A stretch of 64,000 nucleotides of DNA, taken from positions 4,402,001-4,466,000 of the forward strand of contig NZ_CP046122.1 in the NCBI RefSeq assembly GCF_009707365.1. The letters run 5' to 3'. The notes below the pieces were generated by a model. It searched no databases. It was given only the letters and a program-made list of their open reading frames with translations, and was not told the origin of the DNA. A program made the translations under genes and the position numbers. This document shows positions 7,676 through 16,301 of the stretch, piece by piece (the first letter of the stretch is position 1; each line of letters begins with the position of its first letter). This DNA is from Microlunatus sp. Gsoil 973 (lineage in GTDB: Bacteria; Actinomycetota; Actinomycetes; Propionibacteriales; Propionibacteriaceae).

Positions 7676-9302
7676 CCGGATCGACAGCCTGCGCACGCGT
7701 GGTGGTCGAGGAGTTGATCAGCTACGGCGTCCGCGACGCCGTGCTGGCTCCCGGCTCGCGCAATGCGCCGTTGGCCTACGAACTCTTCGAAGCCGACAAG
7801 ATCGGTCTGCTCCGGCTGCACGTCCGGATCGACGAACGCAGTGCCGCCTTCACCGCCCTGGGTCTGGCGAAGGCATCCGGAACACCGGTTCCGGTGGTCA
7901 CCACGTCCGGGACCGCGGCCGGCAACCTTCATCCGGCGATGATGGAGGCCTGGCATTCCCGGGTGCCGCTGATCGCGATCACCGCCGACCGGCCGGCGAC
8001 CATGATCGACACCGGCGCCAACCAGACCACCCGGCAACAGGGTCTCTTCGCCGGCCACGTCCGCGCCGCGGTGCAGCTCTCCAGCGATGACCAATCCCCG
8101 CGGGCCTGGCGGTTCCACCTGAATCGAGCCCTGGTCGCCTGCTCCGGCCTGCGCACGCTGATCAGCGGCCCGATACACCTCAACATCGGACTGTCCGAGC
8201 CGCTGGTCCCCGAACCGGTCGCCGCCGTCGAGGAGGACTATCGCGAGGTTGTCGCCACCGCCGCCGGGCCCGCGGTCACCGAACTGCCGGACGGGCCGCA
8301 GACAGTGATCATCGCCGGGGATCTGTCACCCGACGACGGCGGCGCGCTGGCACGGCTGGCCGAACGGGCCGCCGTGCCGCTGCTGGCCGAGCCGTCCAGC
8401 AACGCCCGGGGCGGTCCGACGGCGATCAGCAGCTACCGGCTGCTGCTGCAGTCCTCGCTTGTCGACGACATCGAACGGGTGATCGTTGCCGGACACACCA
8501 CCCTGTCCCGGCCGGTCACCCGGCTTCTGGGCCGGGACGACATCGAGTTGATCATCGTCGACCCGGCGCCGGAGTGGAACGACCCGACGATGAATGCCGA
8601 CCGGGTGATAGCGGCTTTCGACCTGCCGGACCGTGAACCGGACGAATGGCTGGCGCGGTGGCGACAGGCCGACCGGTCGGTCCGCCCGTTGATCACCGGA
8701 GTGATCGACGACGATGCGGTGATCACCGGGCGGCGCTGGCCGAGCTGATCTGGCAGTCGCTCGGAGCAGACGACCTGCTCTTCATCGGTTCCTCCAGCCC
8801 GGTCCGTGATCTTGATCTGACGGGCTGGTCGCCGACCCCACCGGCCACCTACGCCAATCGCGGACTGGCCGGGATCGACGGTTCGGTGTCGACCGCCATC
8901 GGTCTGGCGCTGGCCGCGGACCAGCCGGCGCACGCCCTGCTGGGTGATCTGACCTTCCTGCACGACTCGAACGGCCTGATCATCGGACCGGCCGAGCCGC
9001 GACCGCGACTGCGGATCATCGTCGCCGACGACAATGGCGGCAGCATCTTCGCCACCCTCGAGCAGGGACACCCGGCACAGATGCGGGCCTTCGAACGACT
9101 GTTCGGCACACCCCACAACACCGATCTCGCCGGGCTGGCATCCGCGGTCTCAGCCGACTACACCAAGATCACCGACCTCGATGATCTTCGGCCCGTGCTG
9201 GCCCGGGCGCCGCAATCGCTGGAGATCATCGACGTGGAGATCGACCGCGATCATCGGCGGACCATGAACGAACGACTCAATTCGCTCGCAGCCACGCTCT
9301 GA
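7672..9302 (+). CDS. menD: SEPHCHC synthase MenD, with apparent single-base frameshift
   Basis: Thiamine-diphosphate enzyme adding the succinic-semialdehyde unit of 2-oxoglutarate to isochorismate. Frame 1 (7672-8748) carries the N-terminal and central domains with SRNAPLAYELF, VVTTSGTAAGNLHPA and TADRP. Frame 3 then continues with AALAELIWQSLG, SSPVRDLD, YANRGLAGIDGSVSTA and the ThDP/metal motif GDLTFLHDSNGLI, to 9302. The two parts join at the GGG of 8728-8730; one added G restores one frame of about 543 aa, the normal MenD length. Everything else is conserved and MenD should be needed, so a sequencing error is likelier than a dead gene. Overlaps menC by 4 bp and converges on, and overlaps, the nuclease gene by 26 bp. 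Confidence 0.85.
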
Positions 9303-11067
9303 CCTGTGCGGTCGCGATCACGTCGTCCTCGTTGTAGTTGAGCACCCGCTCCTTGGCCAGCTCGCGCTGCTCGGCCGCCTCGGCATGCACCGCGTCGACG
9401 AACCAGCGGGTCGAATTCAGGCCACCGGCGTCGTCGTCCCGCCAGCTGAACCCGGCTCCCGCGCTGGCCACCGGCTTCAGGCCGACCCCGTTGACGCCGA
9501 AGAAATGTTGCTTGACCAGTGCGAGCAGGTCGCAGAAGGACGTCTCGGCGAATTCCAACGCCCAGGCGAAGACCGGCTCGTCCGGGTAGTTGTCGGCGAG
9601 TCGGCGCAACGCCGCTGTCTCGAAGCCGCTGTAGTGATAGACGCGCACACTGTCCGGGCCATCGGCCTGGCTGCGCAACCAGGTCAACGCACGGACCGCG
9701 AGCCGACGTTCGGCGTCTGCGTCGACGTCGGAAAAGTCGACGAACGGGTGGTAGACACCGCCGGTCGACCCGGCCCGGTGGGTACGGAATCCCCAGAGAT
9801 AGATCGTGCCCTCGGCGGTCGTCTCGATGTCGAAGTCGATCTCGACATCGGCGCCCGGGACCTCGATCGGGCCGGACGTGACGCGTTCGAACTCGATGCC
9901 GGCGGTGATCAACCTTGCCCGCCGCGCGGCCTGCCGGAGACGGTCCTCCGCGCCGGCCCGATGCGTCACCTCCGGCAGATACCAGACGAACAACTCGTCA
10001 AGATCGACTCCGGCGAGTTGATCAACCGTCGAAATGCCGTGGGCGCGTAACGTGGCGATCTCGCGGACGTCAAGGGAACCCTTGCCGATCCGCAGGCTGA
10101 CGTCGTCGTCGGCGAGTTTCGACCGGCAGAGATCCCACCACTGACAGCCGGAGCACTCGGCGACGACGATCGGTTCCACCAGCGGCCGGGGATCGTGTGG
10201 ACCGCCGGACCGACGCAACGCGATCGTGGCGACGTCGACGCGGAACGCGTGCTCGTGGTCGTACCGCTCCAAGGCGCTGCGCGCCGTCCACCCGGAATCG
10301 TCGCTGCGGGAGAACGTCCGCAGCAGCGGCTCCGCCAGATCCATCCAGGTGATCATCCCGTCGACGTCGGGCATCCAGTCGTCGGTGCCGACCAGCCCCG
10401 CCAACGGCCGCCCCGGAGCGTCCCAGCCGAGATCGCCGAGCATCCGCTGGTAGTGGGCAAGCTGCAACAGGTCGGCCTCCCTGGAGGTCAGTCGGAAGCC
10501 GAATCCGGGCACCTCGTCGGCGTGCACCGGCGCCGGTGCTGAGAAGGAGCTGAGCAGCACCGAGCTGTTCGGCCGCGGCTGGGCGAGCGGCTTCTTGCGC
10601 TCGTGGATCTTGTGGTGCTTGATGTCGACGACGTGATAGCCCGGCCTGCCGTCGGGACGGTCCTCACCGCGGACCAGCACGTCGGGACGCCCGGACCGGT
10701 GATGATCAAGATCGCGGGGTAGCAGGCAGCCGATGATCAGATCCGCTCCGGAGGCGACCGCCTCGGCCGTCGCACCGGCCTGGATTCGGGGCGGCAGGTC
10801 GTCGGCCAGCCGGAGATCGATCACCCGGCCGCGGGAGACGGAAGCCATCCGAGCGATCACCGCGTCCTCGAACTGCTGACCGCCCTCGAAGAGTTCGGCC
10901 AGCCGATCGTCGACCTCCCGGATGTGCAGCGGAATGGTCCGGTCGAAGGCGTTGTGGGTTTTGACGGCACAGCTGCGAGCGGCATAGGCACCCAGTGCGA
11001 AGGAGGTGGTGCCCTCGGTCGTTTCGCCGGTCGTCTCCCCGGTCGCAAGTCTGGCAGCCGTCGTCAT
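9277..11067 (-). CDS. TM0106-type RecB-like nuclease with RNase H-like domain
   Basis: A 596-aa two-domain protein. The N-terminal half is a RecB/Cas4-type nuclease: GRPDVLVRGED supplies the metal aspartate, YHVVDIKHHK the D-x-K motif, and cysteines at about residue 33 (ARSCAVK) plus ECSGCQWWDLC could hold a [4Fe-4S] cluster. The C-terminal half begins with VEIDFDIETTAEGTIYLWGF, a DxE site of the DEDD exonuclease/RNase H-like fold, and ends NYNEDDVIATAQVRAWL with further acidic residues. This pairing matches the TM0106 family, whose biological role is not established; DNA processing is inferred. No CRISPR array or cas gene is near. Divergent from the ABC ATPase gene, 86 bp away. Confidence 0.8.
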   Translation of the reverse strand: MTTAARLATGETTGETTEGTTSFALGAYAARSCAVKTHNAFDRTIPLHIREVDDRLAELFEGGQQFEDAVIARMASVSRGRVIDLRLADDLPPRIQAGATAEAVASGADLIIGCLLPRDLDHHRSGRPDVLVRGEDRPDGRPGYHVVDIKHHKIHERKKPLAQPRPNSSVLLSSFSAPAPVHADEVPGFGFRLTSREADLLQLAHYQRMLGDLGWDAPGRPLAGLVGTDDWMPDVDGMITWMDLAEPLLRTFSRSDDSGWTARSALERYDHEHAFRVDVATIALRRSGGPHDPRPLVEPIVVAECSGCQWWDLCRSKLADDDVSLRIGKGSLDVREIATLRAHGISTVDQLAGVDLDELFVWYLPEVTHRAGAEDRLRQAARRARLITAGIEFERVTSGPIEVPGADVEIDFDIETTAEGTIYLWGFRTHRAGSTGGVYHPFVDFSDVDADAERRLAVRALTWLRSQADGPDSVRVYHYSGFETAALRRLADNYPDEPVFAWALEFAETSFCDLLALVKQHFFGVNGVGLKPVASAGAGFSWRDDDAGGLNSTRWFVDAVHAEAAEQRELAKERVLNYNEDDVIATAQVRAWLRAN

Positions 11068-11153
11068 GACAGCCTAGGGTGCCATTCGGCTCGGACACTG
11101 GTGATCACCGGCGCATTCTCGGCGAGCCTGATCCGTGGGGCACAATGCTCTAT

Positions 11154-12011
11154 ATGGCTAAGCGCGGTTCAGTGGTGTTGAAGGTGTCCGGTCTCCGGCG
11201 CGCCTTCGGCCCGGTGACCATTCTGGACAAGTTCAATCTCGAGGTACGCGAGGGTGAGGCGGTAGCGCTCACCGGACGTAACGGCGCCGGCAAATCGACC
11301 TTGCTGCGCTGTCTGGTCGGCGCCGACAAGCCCGACGACGGCACCATCGAGGTCAACGGCACCAAACTGACCGAGTCCGCCGTCGAGATCCGCCGCGACA
11401 TGGCGACCGTCATCGACGACCTGGACTTCTTCCCCGACCTGAGCGTTGTCGAACACCTCGATCTGCTGGCCCGGGCACACGGCCTGAGTGACCCCGAGCC
11501 GGTCGTCGACGAGATCCTGCACGAGGTCCAGCTGATCCCGCAGTCCGGCCAGTTGCCGGGGACGCTGTCCTCGGGCCAGCGCCGCCGGTTGGCCCTGGCG
11601 ACCGCATTCGTACGCCCCCGCAAGCTGCTCATCCTGGACGAGCCGGAGCAACGGTTGGACACCGAGGGCATCGCCTGGCTGGCCGGCCGGCTGCGCGAGG
11701 AGCGGCAGAACGGGCTGGCCATCGTGTTCGCCAGCCACGAACCGTCCCTGGTCAACTCGGTGGCGACCCGGATCCTGCATCTTGGTGCGGCCCGCGACGG
11801 CGACGCGGTCGGTCCGGCGACCGACCAGAGTCTGGCGGAGCCCTCGCTCACTCCGGAGACCGTGGTCCCCGGGGAGCCGTCGGTCGCCGTCGCCGGACAG
11901 TCCACCCAGAAGGCGGCGGAGAAGACCGCACAGAAGCAGCCCGCCAAGAAGCCGCGCCCCAGCCAGGGCCGCAAGCCCAAGTCGACGGCGAACCAGCGGC
12001 GGAACCGGTGA
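11154..12011 (+). CDS. ABC transporter ATP-binding protein
   Basis: ATPase subunit of an ABC system, about 285 aa. Walker A is GRNGAGKST, the signature LSSGQRRRLAL, and Walker B LLILDEPEQRLD, where EQRLD replaces the usual TNGLD. A switch histidine follows in FASHEP. The last 80 residues are Ala/Lys/Pro-rich (KKPRPSQGRKPKS), an unstructured basic tail. ATG 11154 is used, with ATG 11145 upstream in frame; CACAAT at 11141-11146 could be a -10 box giving a leaderless start at 11154. The membrane protein gene starts 7 bp after its stop and is the probable partner. Substrate unknown; single-ATPase exporters of this type often handle drugs or envelope lipids. Confidence 0.85.
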   Translation: MAKRGSVVLKVSGLRRAFGPVTILDKFNLEVREGEAVALTGRNGAGKSTLLRCLVGADKPDDGTIEVNGTKLTESAVEIRRDMATVIDDLDFFPDLSVVEHLDLLARAHGLSDPEPVVDEILHEVQLIPQSGQLPGTLSSGQRRRLALATAFVRPRKLLILDEPEQRLDTEGIAWLAGRLREERQNGLAIVFASHEPSLVNSVATRILHLGAARDGDAVGPATDQSLAEPSLTPETVVPGEPSVAVAGQSTQKAAEKTAQKQPAKKPRPSQGRKPKSTANQRRNR

Positions 12012-12018
12012 GCAACCG

Positions 12019-13632
12019 ATGAGCACCGCAGACCTCCCGTTCGCCGAGCACGGGCAGCGCGCTCCGCTGATCGCCGACGATCCGGCGACGGCCAAAGAGC
12101 TCAAGCTGATGATCAAGGACTGGCGGACCGGGCGTGCCACCCGGTCCCTCGGCCAAGCCCTGTCCGACGGTTACATCGCCGTCTTCGGTTTCCTGCTCGT
12201 CGGCGCCATGATCGCCAACGTGGTCATCCAGGCCCAGGGTGTCGTGTCGGAATGCAACACCCAGGCATGTCTGTCGGCCCGGACGCTGTTGCCCTGGGCA
12301 ACCTTCGCCCTCTGCGTCGCAGCCGCCCTCGTGCTGAGCCGGCTCTTCGGTCCGGTGTTGGCCTCGGCGGCCGAGGGCTTCTGGCTGCTGGACGCCCCGG
12401 TGCAGCGCAAACGGCTGCTGACGCCGCGACTGATCGGCATCACCGCCGCGGGGCTGGGCATCGGCATGCTCGCCGGTGGGCTGATCGCCGCGCTGACCGG
12501 TTCACCGTTGGACGAGATCATCGTCTGGGCGGTGGGCACGGGCCTGTCGGCCTCAGCCGCGATCTCCTTCGCCGCCGCCGAGCAGGGTGCCGAGCGGCAT
12601 CTGCCGGCGAGACTGGTCAGCTACCTCTTCGGTCTCCTCGGTCTGGTCGCACTGCTGGCAGTGATCGCCGTCGCGGCCAGGTGGGTCGTGCTGGGAGTCG
12701 ACTCCACTCGCGCGGTGCAGATCGGATTCGCCCTGATCGCCGCGGCGGCGATCGTCCTTGTGCTGTCCTCTGTGCTGGCCCTGGCGCGGCTCAACCAGAT
12801 CCGGCGTACTCGGCTGCTGTCCGGCGGCGCATTGGTCAGCGGCATCTCGGGCGCGTTCTTCGCCCTTGACTTCGGATTGATCCGCGACATCGTGGTCGAC
12901 CGTCGTGCCATGGAGATCGGCCACGTCCGGTCCAGGCCCGGCCGCGGCATCGGCCTGCAGCCGCTGATCTGGCGCGAGGCGCAACGGTTGGTGCGCAGCC
13001 CGCAGCCGTTGCTGTGGGTCGCGCTGAGCCTCGTCGTGCCGTACGCGGTCGACGCGCTCGGCATGGGCAGCGTGATGCCGATCTTCGGTTCCCTCGTGCT
13101 GTTCGGCGCCATGGTGCCGATGCTCAACGGCCTGCGGGTGCTCACCCGGACGGGCGGGTTGGCCAGGGCGATGCCGTTCACCAACAAGGCGATCAAGCGT
13201 GCCACGGTCGCCGTGCCGGCCGTGATCGCGGGGCTGTGGGGGATCGCCACCATCCCGGCGTTCCTCGGGTTCGCCAGTGATCATCACACGCTTCCCGATG
13301 CCGTCCTGATGGCTCTGGTCACGGCTGCCGCCGGCTTCCTCGGCGCGGTCCGCTGGACCACCGGGAAACCGCCGAACTTCGGCGGCCCGGCGGTCGCCAG
13401 CCAGTTCGGCGCGATCCCGCCCGGACTCGTGATCGGCATGATCCGCGGCTTCGACATGTGCCTGTTGATCACCGCACCGTTGCTGCTGGGCATGTCACCG
13501 GTGGTCTCCTTGGTGATCGCCGCGATCGTCGCGCTCGTCCTGTTGACCCTCGACTGGGACTCGATGAAGACCCAGGCCGAGGAACAGCAGAAACAGCTCA
13601 GAGCGGAGCGTCAGCAGCGGGCCGGGAGCTGA
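12019..13632 (+). CDS. polytopic membrane protein, probable ABC permease partner
   Basis: A 537-aa integral membrane protein with about 12 hydrophobic segments, a soluble N-terminus of about 60 residues and a charged tail (KTQAEEQQKQLRAERQQ). I recognise no transporter signature. The position 7 bp behind an ABC ATPase, same strand, and the layout of two sets of helices around a hydrophilic middle (RSRPGRGIGLQPLIWREAQR) suggest an ABC-2-like permease. It resembles actinobacterial membrane proteins annotated only as DUF6297 (from memory, not checked). Its 3' end overlaps the convergent aminotransferase gene by 35 bp. Confidence 0.7.
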   Translation: MSTADLPFAEHGQRAPLIADDPATAKELKLMIKDWRTGRATRSLGQALSDGYIAVFGFLLVGAMIANVVIQAQGVVSECNTQACLSARTLLPWATFALCVAAALVLSRLFGPVLASAAEGFWLLDAPVQRKRLLTPRLIGITAAGLGIGMLAGGLIAALTGSPLDEIIVWAVGTGLSASAAISFAAAEQGAERHLPARLVSYLFGLLGLVALLAVIAVAARWVVLGVDSTRAVQIGFALIAAAAIVLVLSSVLALARLNQIRRTRLLSGGALVSGISGAFFALDFGLIRDIVVDRRAMEIGHVRSRPGRGIGLQPLIWREAQRLVRSPQPLLWVALSLVVPYAVDALGMGSVMPIFGSLVLFGAMVPMLNGLRVLTRTGGLARAMPFTNKAIKRATVAVPAVIAGLWGIATIPAFLGFASDHHTLPDAVLMALVTAAAGFLGAVRWTTGKPPNFGGPAVASQFGAIPPGLVIGMIRGFDMCLLITAPLLLGMSPVVSLVIAAIVALVLLTLDWDSMKTQAEEQQKQLRAERQQRAGS

Positions 13633-14806
13633 GCCGTTCGGCGATCACCCGTCCCAGGTCGGCGATCCCGGTACGGATCTGGTCCTCGGTCGAGGTGGCG
13701 TAGCTCAACCGCAGCGTGTTGCGCCGCTCCCCGGCGGCGTAGAAAGGCCGTCCGGGAACGTAGGCGACGTTGTTGGCCACCGCTTCCGGCAGCATCGCTT
13801 CGGTGTCGATGGATTCGTCGGGCAGGCTCACCCAGCAGAACATGCCGCCGTCGGGATCGGTACAGCTGACGCCGGTGGGCAGTTCCCGGGCGACCGCGTC
13901 GATCATGATCGCCGCGCGCTGACCGTAGGCCTCCCGGATGATCTTGATCTGCTCGGCAAGCACGTCGTCGAGCAGTTCGGTGATGATCATCTGGTTGAGC
14001 GTGGGCGAGTGCAGGTCTGCCGCCTGTTTGGCCTGCACGAGCTTGTCGATCACGTGGCGTGGGCCCTGCACCCAGGCGTCCCGGAGACCCGGCGCCAACA
14101 CCTTGGAGAAGGTGCCGAGCATGATCACGTTCAAGTCGTCGTCGGGCGTCGTGCGCCGGGCCAGGCTGAACAACGTCTCGACCTCCTGGCCGCGGAAACG
14201 CAGTTCGTTGTACGGCCCGTCCTCGATCACCGTCACAAGGTGCCGACGGGTGATCTCGAGCAGGGCCAACCGCCGCTGCGCCGACAGCGTCCGCCCGGTC
14301 GGGTTCTGGAAGGTCGGGACGGTGTAGAGCAGTCGCCCGTCGACCCGGCCGAGCAGTTCGTCGAGTGCCTCGGGAATGATGCCGTCGTCGTCGGTGGCGA
14401 CCTCGACGAACCGTGGCGCGTACGGGGTGAATGCCTGCAGTGCCCCGAGATAGGTCGGCGACTCGACCAGCACGATGTCTCCCGGATCGATCAGCACCCG
14501 GCCGAGCAGGTCGAGGCCCTGCTGGCTGCCTGTGGTGATCTGCACCATGTCGGCGGTGATTTCACTGCGTTCGGCGATCCACCGGCGCAGCGGCAGGTGT
14601 CCCTCGGTGGTCGAGTACTGAAGGGCCTGTCGGCCGTGCTCGGCCAGCACCCGGTCGGCGGCGGCCCGGATGGGGTCGACCGGGAAGAGTTCCGGTGCCG
14701 GCAGACCGCCGGCGAACGAGATCACCTCGGGGCGCTGGGTGATCTTGAGAATCTCCCGGATGGCGCTTGAGGTCATCCGCCGGGCGGTGCTGCTGACCGG
14801 AATCAT
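13598..14806 (-). CDS. PLP-dependent aminotransferase, class I/II (LysN/2-aminoadipate type)
   Basis: Fold-type I aminotransferase of about 402 aa. Family features: ISFAGGLPAPELFP near the N-terminus, YSTTEGHLPLRRWIA, ITTGSQQGLDLLGRVLIDPGD for cofactor contacts, VPTFQNPTGRTLS, and the PLP-lysine in MLGTFSKVLAPGLRDAW. This arrangement is typical of the LysN/ARO8 group of 2-aminoadipate or broad-range aromatic/branched-chain aminotransferases; substrate cannot be fixed from sequence. The start is ATG 14806, the first conserved Met, with CAGACT 6-7 nt upstream (possible leaderless promoter). Longer upstream frames run through the clgR promoter and are unlikely. Divergent from clgR, convergent with the membrane protein. 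Confidence 0.87.
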   Translation of the reverse strand: MIPVSSTARRMTSSAIREILKITQRPEVISFAGGLPAPELFPVDPIRAAADRVLAEHGRQALQYSTTEGHLPLRRWIAERSEITADMVQITTGSQQGLDLLGRVLIDPGDIVLVESPTYLGALQAFTPYAPRFVEVATDDDGIIPEALDELLGRVDGRLLYTVPTFQNPTGRTLSAQRRLALLEITRRHLVTVIEDGPYNELRFRGQEVETLFSLARRTTPDDDLNVIMLGTFSKVLAPGLRDAWVQGPRHVIDKLVQAKQAADLHSPTLNQMIITELLDDVLAEQIKIIREAYGQRAAIMIDAVARELPTGVSCTDPDGGMFCWVSLPDESIDTEAMLPEAVANNVAYVPGRPFYAAGERRNTLRLSYATSTEDQIRTGIADLGRVIAERLSSRPAADAPL

Positions 14807-14845
14807 GGCGGCAGTCTGCCAGGTGTCCCGGGCTCGTCGCCCGGG

Positions 14846-14867
14846 GCTTTCTGCTGGCAGCGAAAGC
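14846..14867. promoter_or_regulatory. imperfect palindrome, candidate ClgR operator
   Basis: GCTTTC and GAAAGC flank an inner GCTG-G-CAGC. On the minus strand the core reads TTTCGC, then TGCCA, then GCA, close to the ClgR pattern GTTCGC-N5-GCG as I remember it. It lies 39 bp before the clgR ATG and 40 bp before the aminotransferase start, where an autoregulator would bind. Assignment is inference. Confidence 0.4.
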
Positions 14868-14893
14868 ACGGTGCTCCAGGTCCGCGGCGGGGC

Positions 14894-14899
14894 TAGCGT
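14894..14899 (+). promoter_or_regulatory. clgR leaderless promoter -10 box
   Basis: TAGCGT (TAnnnT) is followed by 6 nt and the clgR ATG, with no Shine-Dalgarno between. No recognisable -35 hexamer is seen, which fits a promoter needing activation. Confidence 0.5.
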
Positions 14900-14905
14900 T
14901 TTTCC

Positions 14906-15337
14906 ATGACCGAAGCAGCACAGCGCACCGATCAGGAGCAGCCCGACGGCCGGAGCCGGCCCGACGGAACCGTCGTACCGCTGAACCGCCGCCCGGACCG
15001 TCGTGATCCGCTGCTGCGTACGCTGCTCGGCGGGGTGCTCCGCCAGGCCCGACACGACCAGCAACGGACCCTGTCCGATGTCGCCGACCGGGCCGGGATC
15101 TCCGTCCCCTACCTGTCCGAGATCGAGCGCGGCCGCAAGGAACCGTCCTCGGAGATGCTGGCGGCCGTCTGCGGCGCACTCGAACTCGATCTGGTCGACC
15201 TGGTCTCACGGACCTACATCGACCTGATCGCACGCCGCGCCCAGGCAGCCGAAGCGGACCGGCCGCGTACGGTCGCCGCCCGGCGCATCACCGGCCGCGT
15301 CGGCCGCGCCGGCGACGTGCTGGCCCTTGCCGCCTGA
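14906..15337 (+). CDS. clgR: ClgR-type XRE family transcriptional regulator
   Basis: A 143-aa DNA-binding regulator. After a disordered Asp/Arg/Pro-rich start of about 35 residues comes a Cro/C1-type helix-turn-helix: LLGGVLRQARHDQQRTLSDV, then ADRAGISVPYLSEIERGRKE and PSSEMLAAVCGALELDL. The segment ISVPYLSEIERGRKEPSSE is characteristic of ClgR, which activates clpP1P2, clpC and its own gene in actinobacteria. clpP2-clpP1 lie just downstream on the opposite strand, supporting the call. The C-terminus is short and basic; ClgR proteins are often ClpP substrates, but the degron cannot be judged from sequence. Confidence 0.82.
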   Translation: MTEAAQRTDQEQPDGRSRPDGTVVPLNRRPDRRDPLLRTLLGGVLRQARHDQQRTLSDVADRAGISVPYLSEIERGRKEPSSEMLAAVCGALELDLVDLVSRTYIDLIARRAQAAEADRPRTVAARRITGRVGRAGDVLALAA

Positions 15338-15381
15338 TCCGCGACCCGCCTCACCCGGGCCGGCTTCCTCGAAACATTTCG

Positions 15382-15651
15382 ATGGCCCCGTTCGTCGCCG
15401 CCTCGCCCGATCCGGCCCGCGGTCGCGACGAACCCGGCGATGACCTCGACGATCTCGACGACGGGCCGGACGAGCCGCCCAGTCTGATCGACCCGCCGTC
15501 AGGATGCCGCTTCCATCCACGCTGCCCGTTCGCCATGGCGGAATGCCGGGTTGGCCTACCCGAACCGACGACCTTCGGCGACGGCCATTGGGCCCGCTGC
15601 TGGCTGCACCAAAAGGGGCGGACCGAGGACTTGATCACGGTCGCGGGCTGA
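15382..15651 (+). pseudogene. C-terminal fragment of an oligopeptide ABC ATPase (OppD/DppD type)
   Basis: An 89-codon reading frame with no ATPase core. Its second half ([17 protein letters not shown], then GHWARCWLH) is the oligo_HPY-like C-terminal domain that follows the nucleotide-binding domain of Opp/Dpp ATPases; compare GCRFAPRCPLAEDLCR in the intact DppD-type gene at 45171-46202. The first half is Asp/Pro-rich filler. A 14-bp palindrome (TCGAAA-CA-TTTCGA, 15369-15382) lies at its left edge, possibly a scar. A truncated remnant is likeliest; a small Cys-rich protein is possible. Confidence 0.6.
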
Positions 15652-15668
15652 TCCAGACCGGGGGAACG

Positions 15669-16286
15669 CTAACCGATCCGATAGGCCGCCGTCCTGACGT
15701 CCCGCGGCTGCATCACCTGGTCGACGACTCCGTACTCGATCGCCTGCTCCGGGGTCAGGATCAGGTCACGGTCGGTATCGGTCTTGATCTTGTCGATCGG
15801 CTGCCCGGTGTGCCGGCTGAGCACGTCGTTCAGTTGCGCCCTGAGCCGTACGATCTCCTTGGCCTGTACGGCAAGATCGGGCAGCGTGCCCTCGGCGCTT
15901 CCGGACGGCTGGTGCAGCAGGATCCGGGAGTGCGGCAACACTGATCGCTTGCCGTGGGTGCCCGCTGCCAACAGCACCGCCGCCGACGACGCCGCCTGGC
16001 CGATGCAGACCGTGGCGATCTCGGCGCTGACGAACTGCATGGTGTCGTAGATGCCCATCAGCGCGGTCAGTGAACCGCCCGGAGAATTGATGTAGAAGCC
16101 GATGTCGGAGTCGGAGTTCTCCGAATCCAGATGCAGCAACTGGGCGATGATCACGTTGGCGACGCCGTCGTCGATCGGCGTACCCAGGAAGATGATCCGG
16201 TCGCTCAGCAGCCGGGAGTAGATGTCGGACACACGCTCGCCACGCAGCGTCTTCTCGACAACGGTCGGGATGGTGTATTGGCTCAT
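15669..16286 (-). CDS. clpP1: ATP-dependent Clp protease proteolytic subunit 1
   Basis: Serine protease subunit of the Clp degradation machine. With the start at ATG 16286 the catalytic triad falls at Ser100 (GQAASSA), His125 (RILLHQP) and Asp170 (KTDTDRD). The handle region and oligomer motif [17 protein letters not shown] are intact and the length of 205 aa is normal. ATG 16286 follows AGGAG at good spacing, better than the in-frame TTG at 16292. It is the second gene of a pair, 15 bp after clpP2. Actinobacterial ClpP1 and ClpP2 form a mixed tetradecamer that works with ClpC1/ClpX; neither ATPase is in this window. Confidence 0.95.
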   Translation of the reverse strand: MSQYTIPTVVEKTLRGERVSDIYSRLLSDRIIFLGTPIDDGVANVIIAQLLHLDSENSDSDIGFYINSPGGSLTALMGIYDTMQFVSAEIATVCIGQAASSAAVLLAAGTHGKRSVLPHSRILLHQPSGSAEGTLPDLAVQAKEIVRLRAQLNDVLSRHTGQPIDKIKTDTDRDLILTPEQAIEYGVVDQVMQPRDVRTAAYRIG

Positions 16287-16301
16287 GATCAACTCCTGGG
16301 G

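Noticed and set aside
9277-11067. Cas4 of a CRISPR system
   Set aside because: RecB/Cas4-like motifs exist, but the protein is 596 aa with an RNase H-like domain and no array or cas gene is present.
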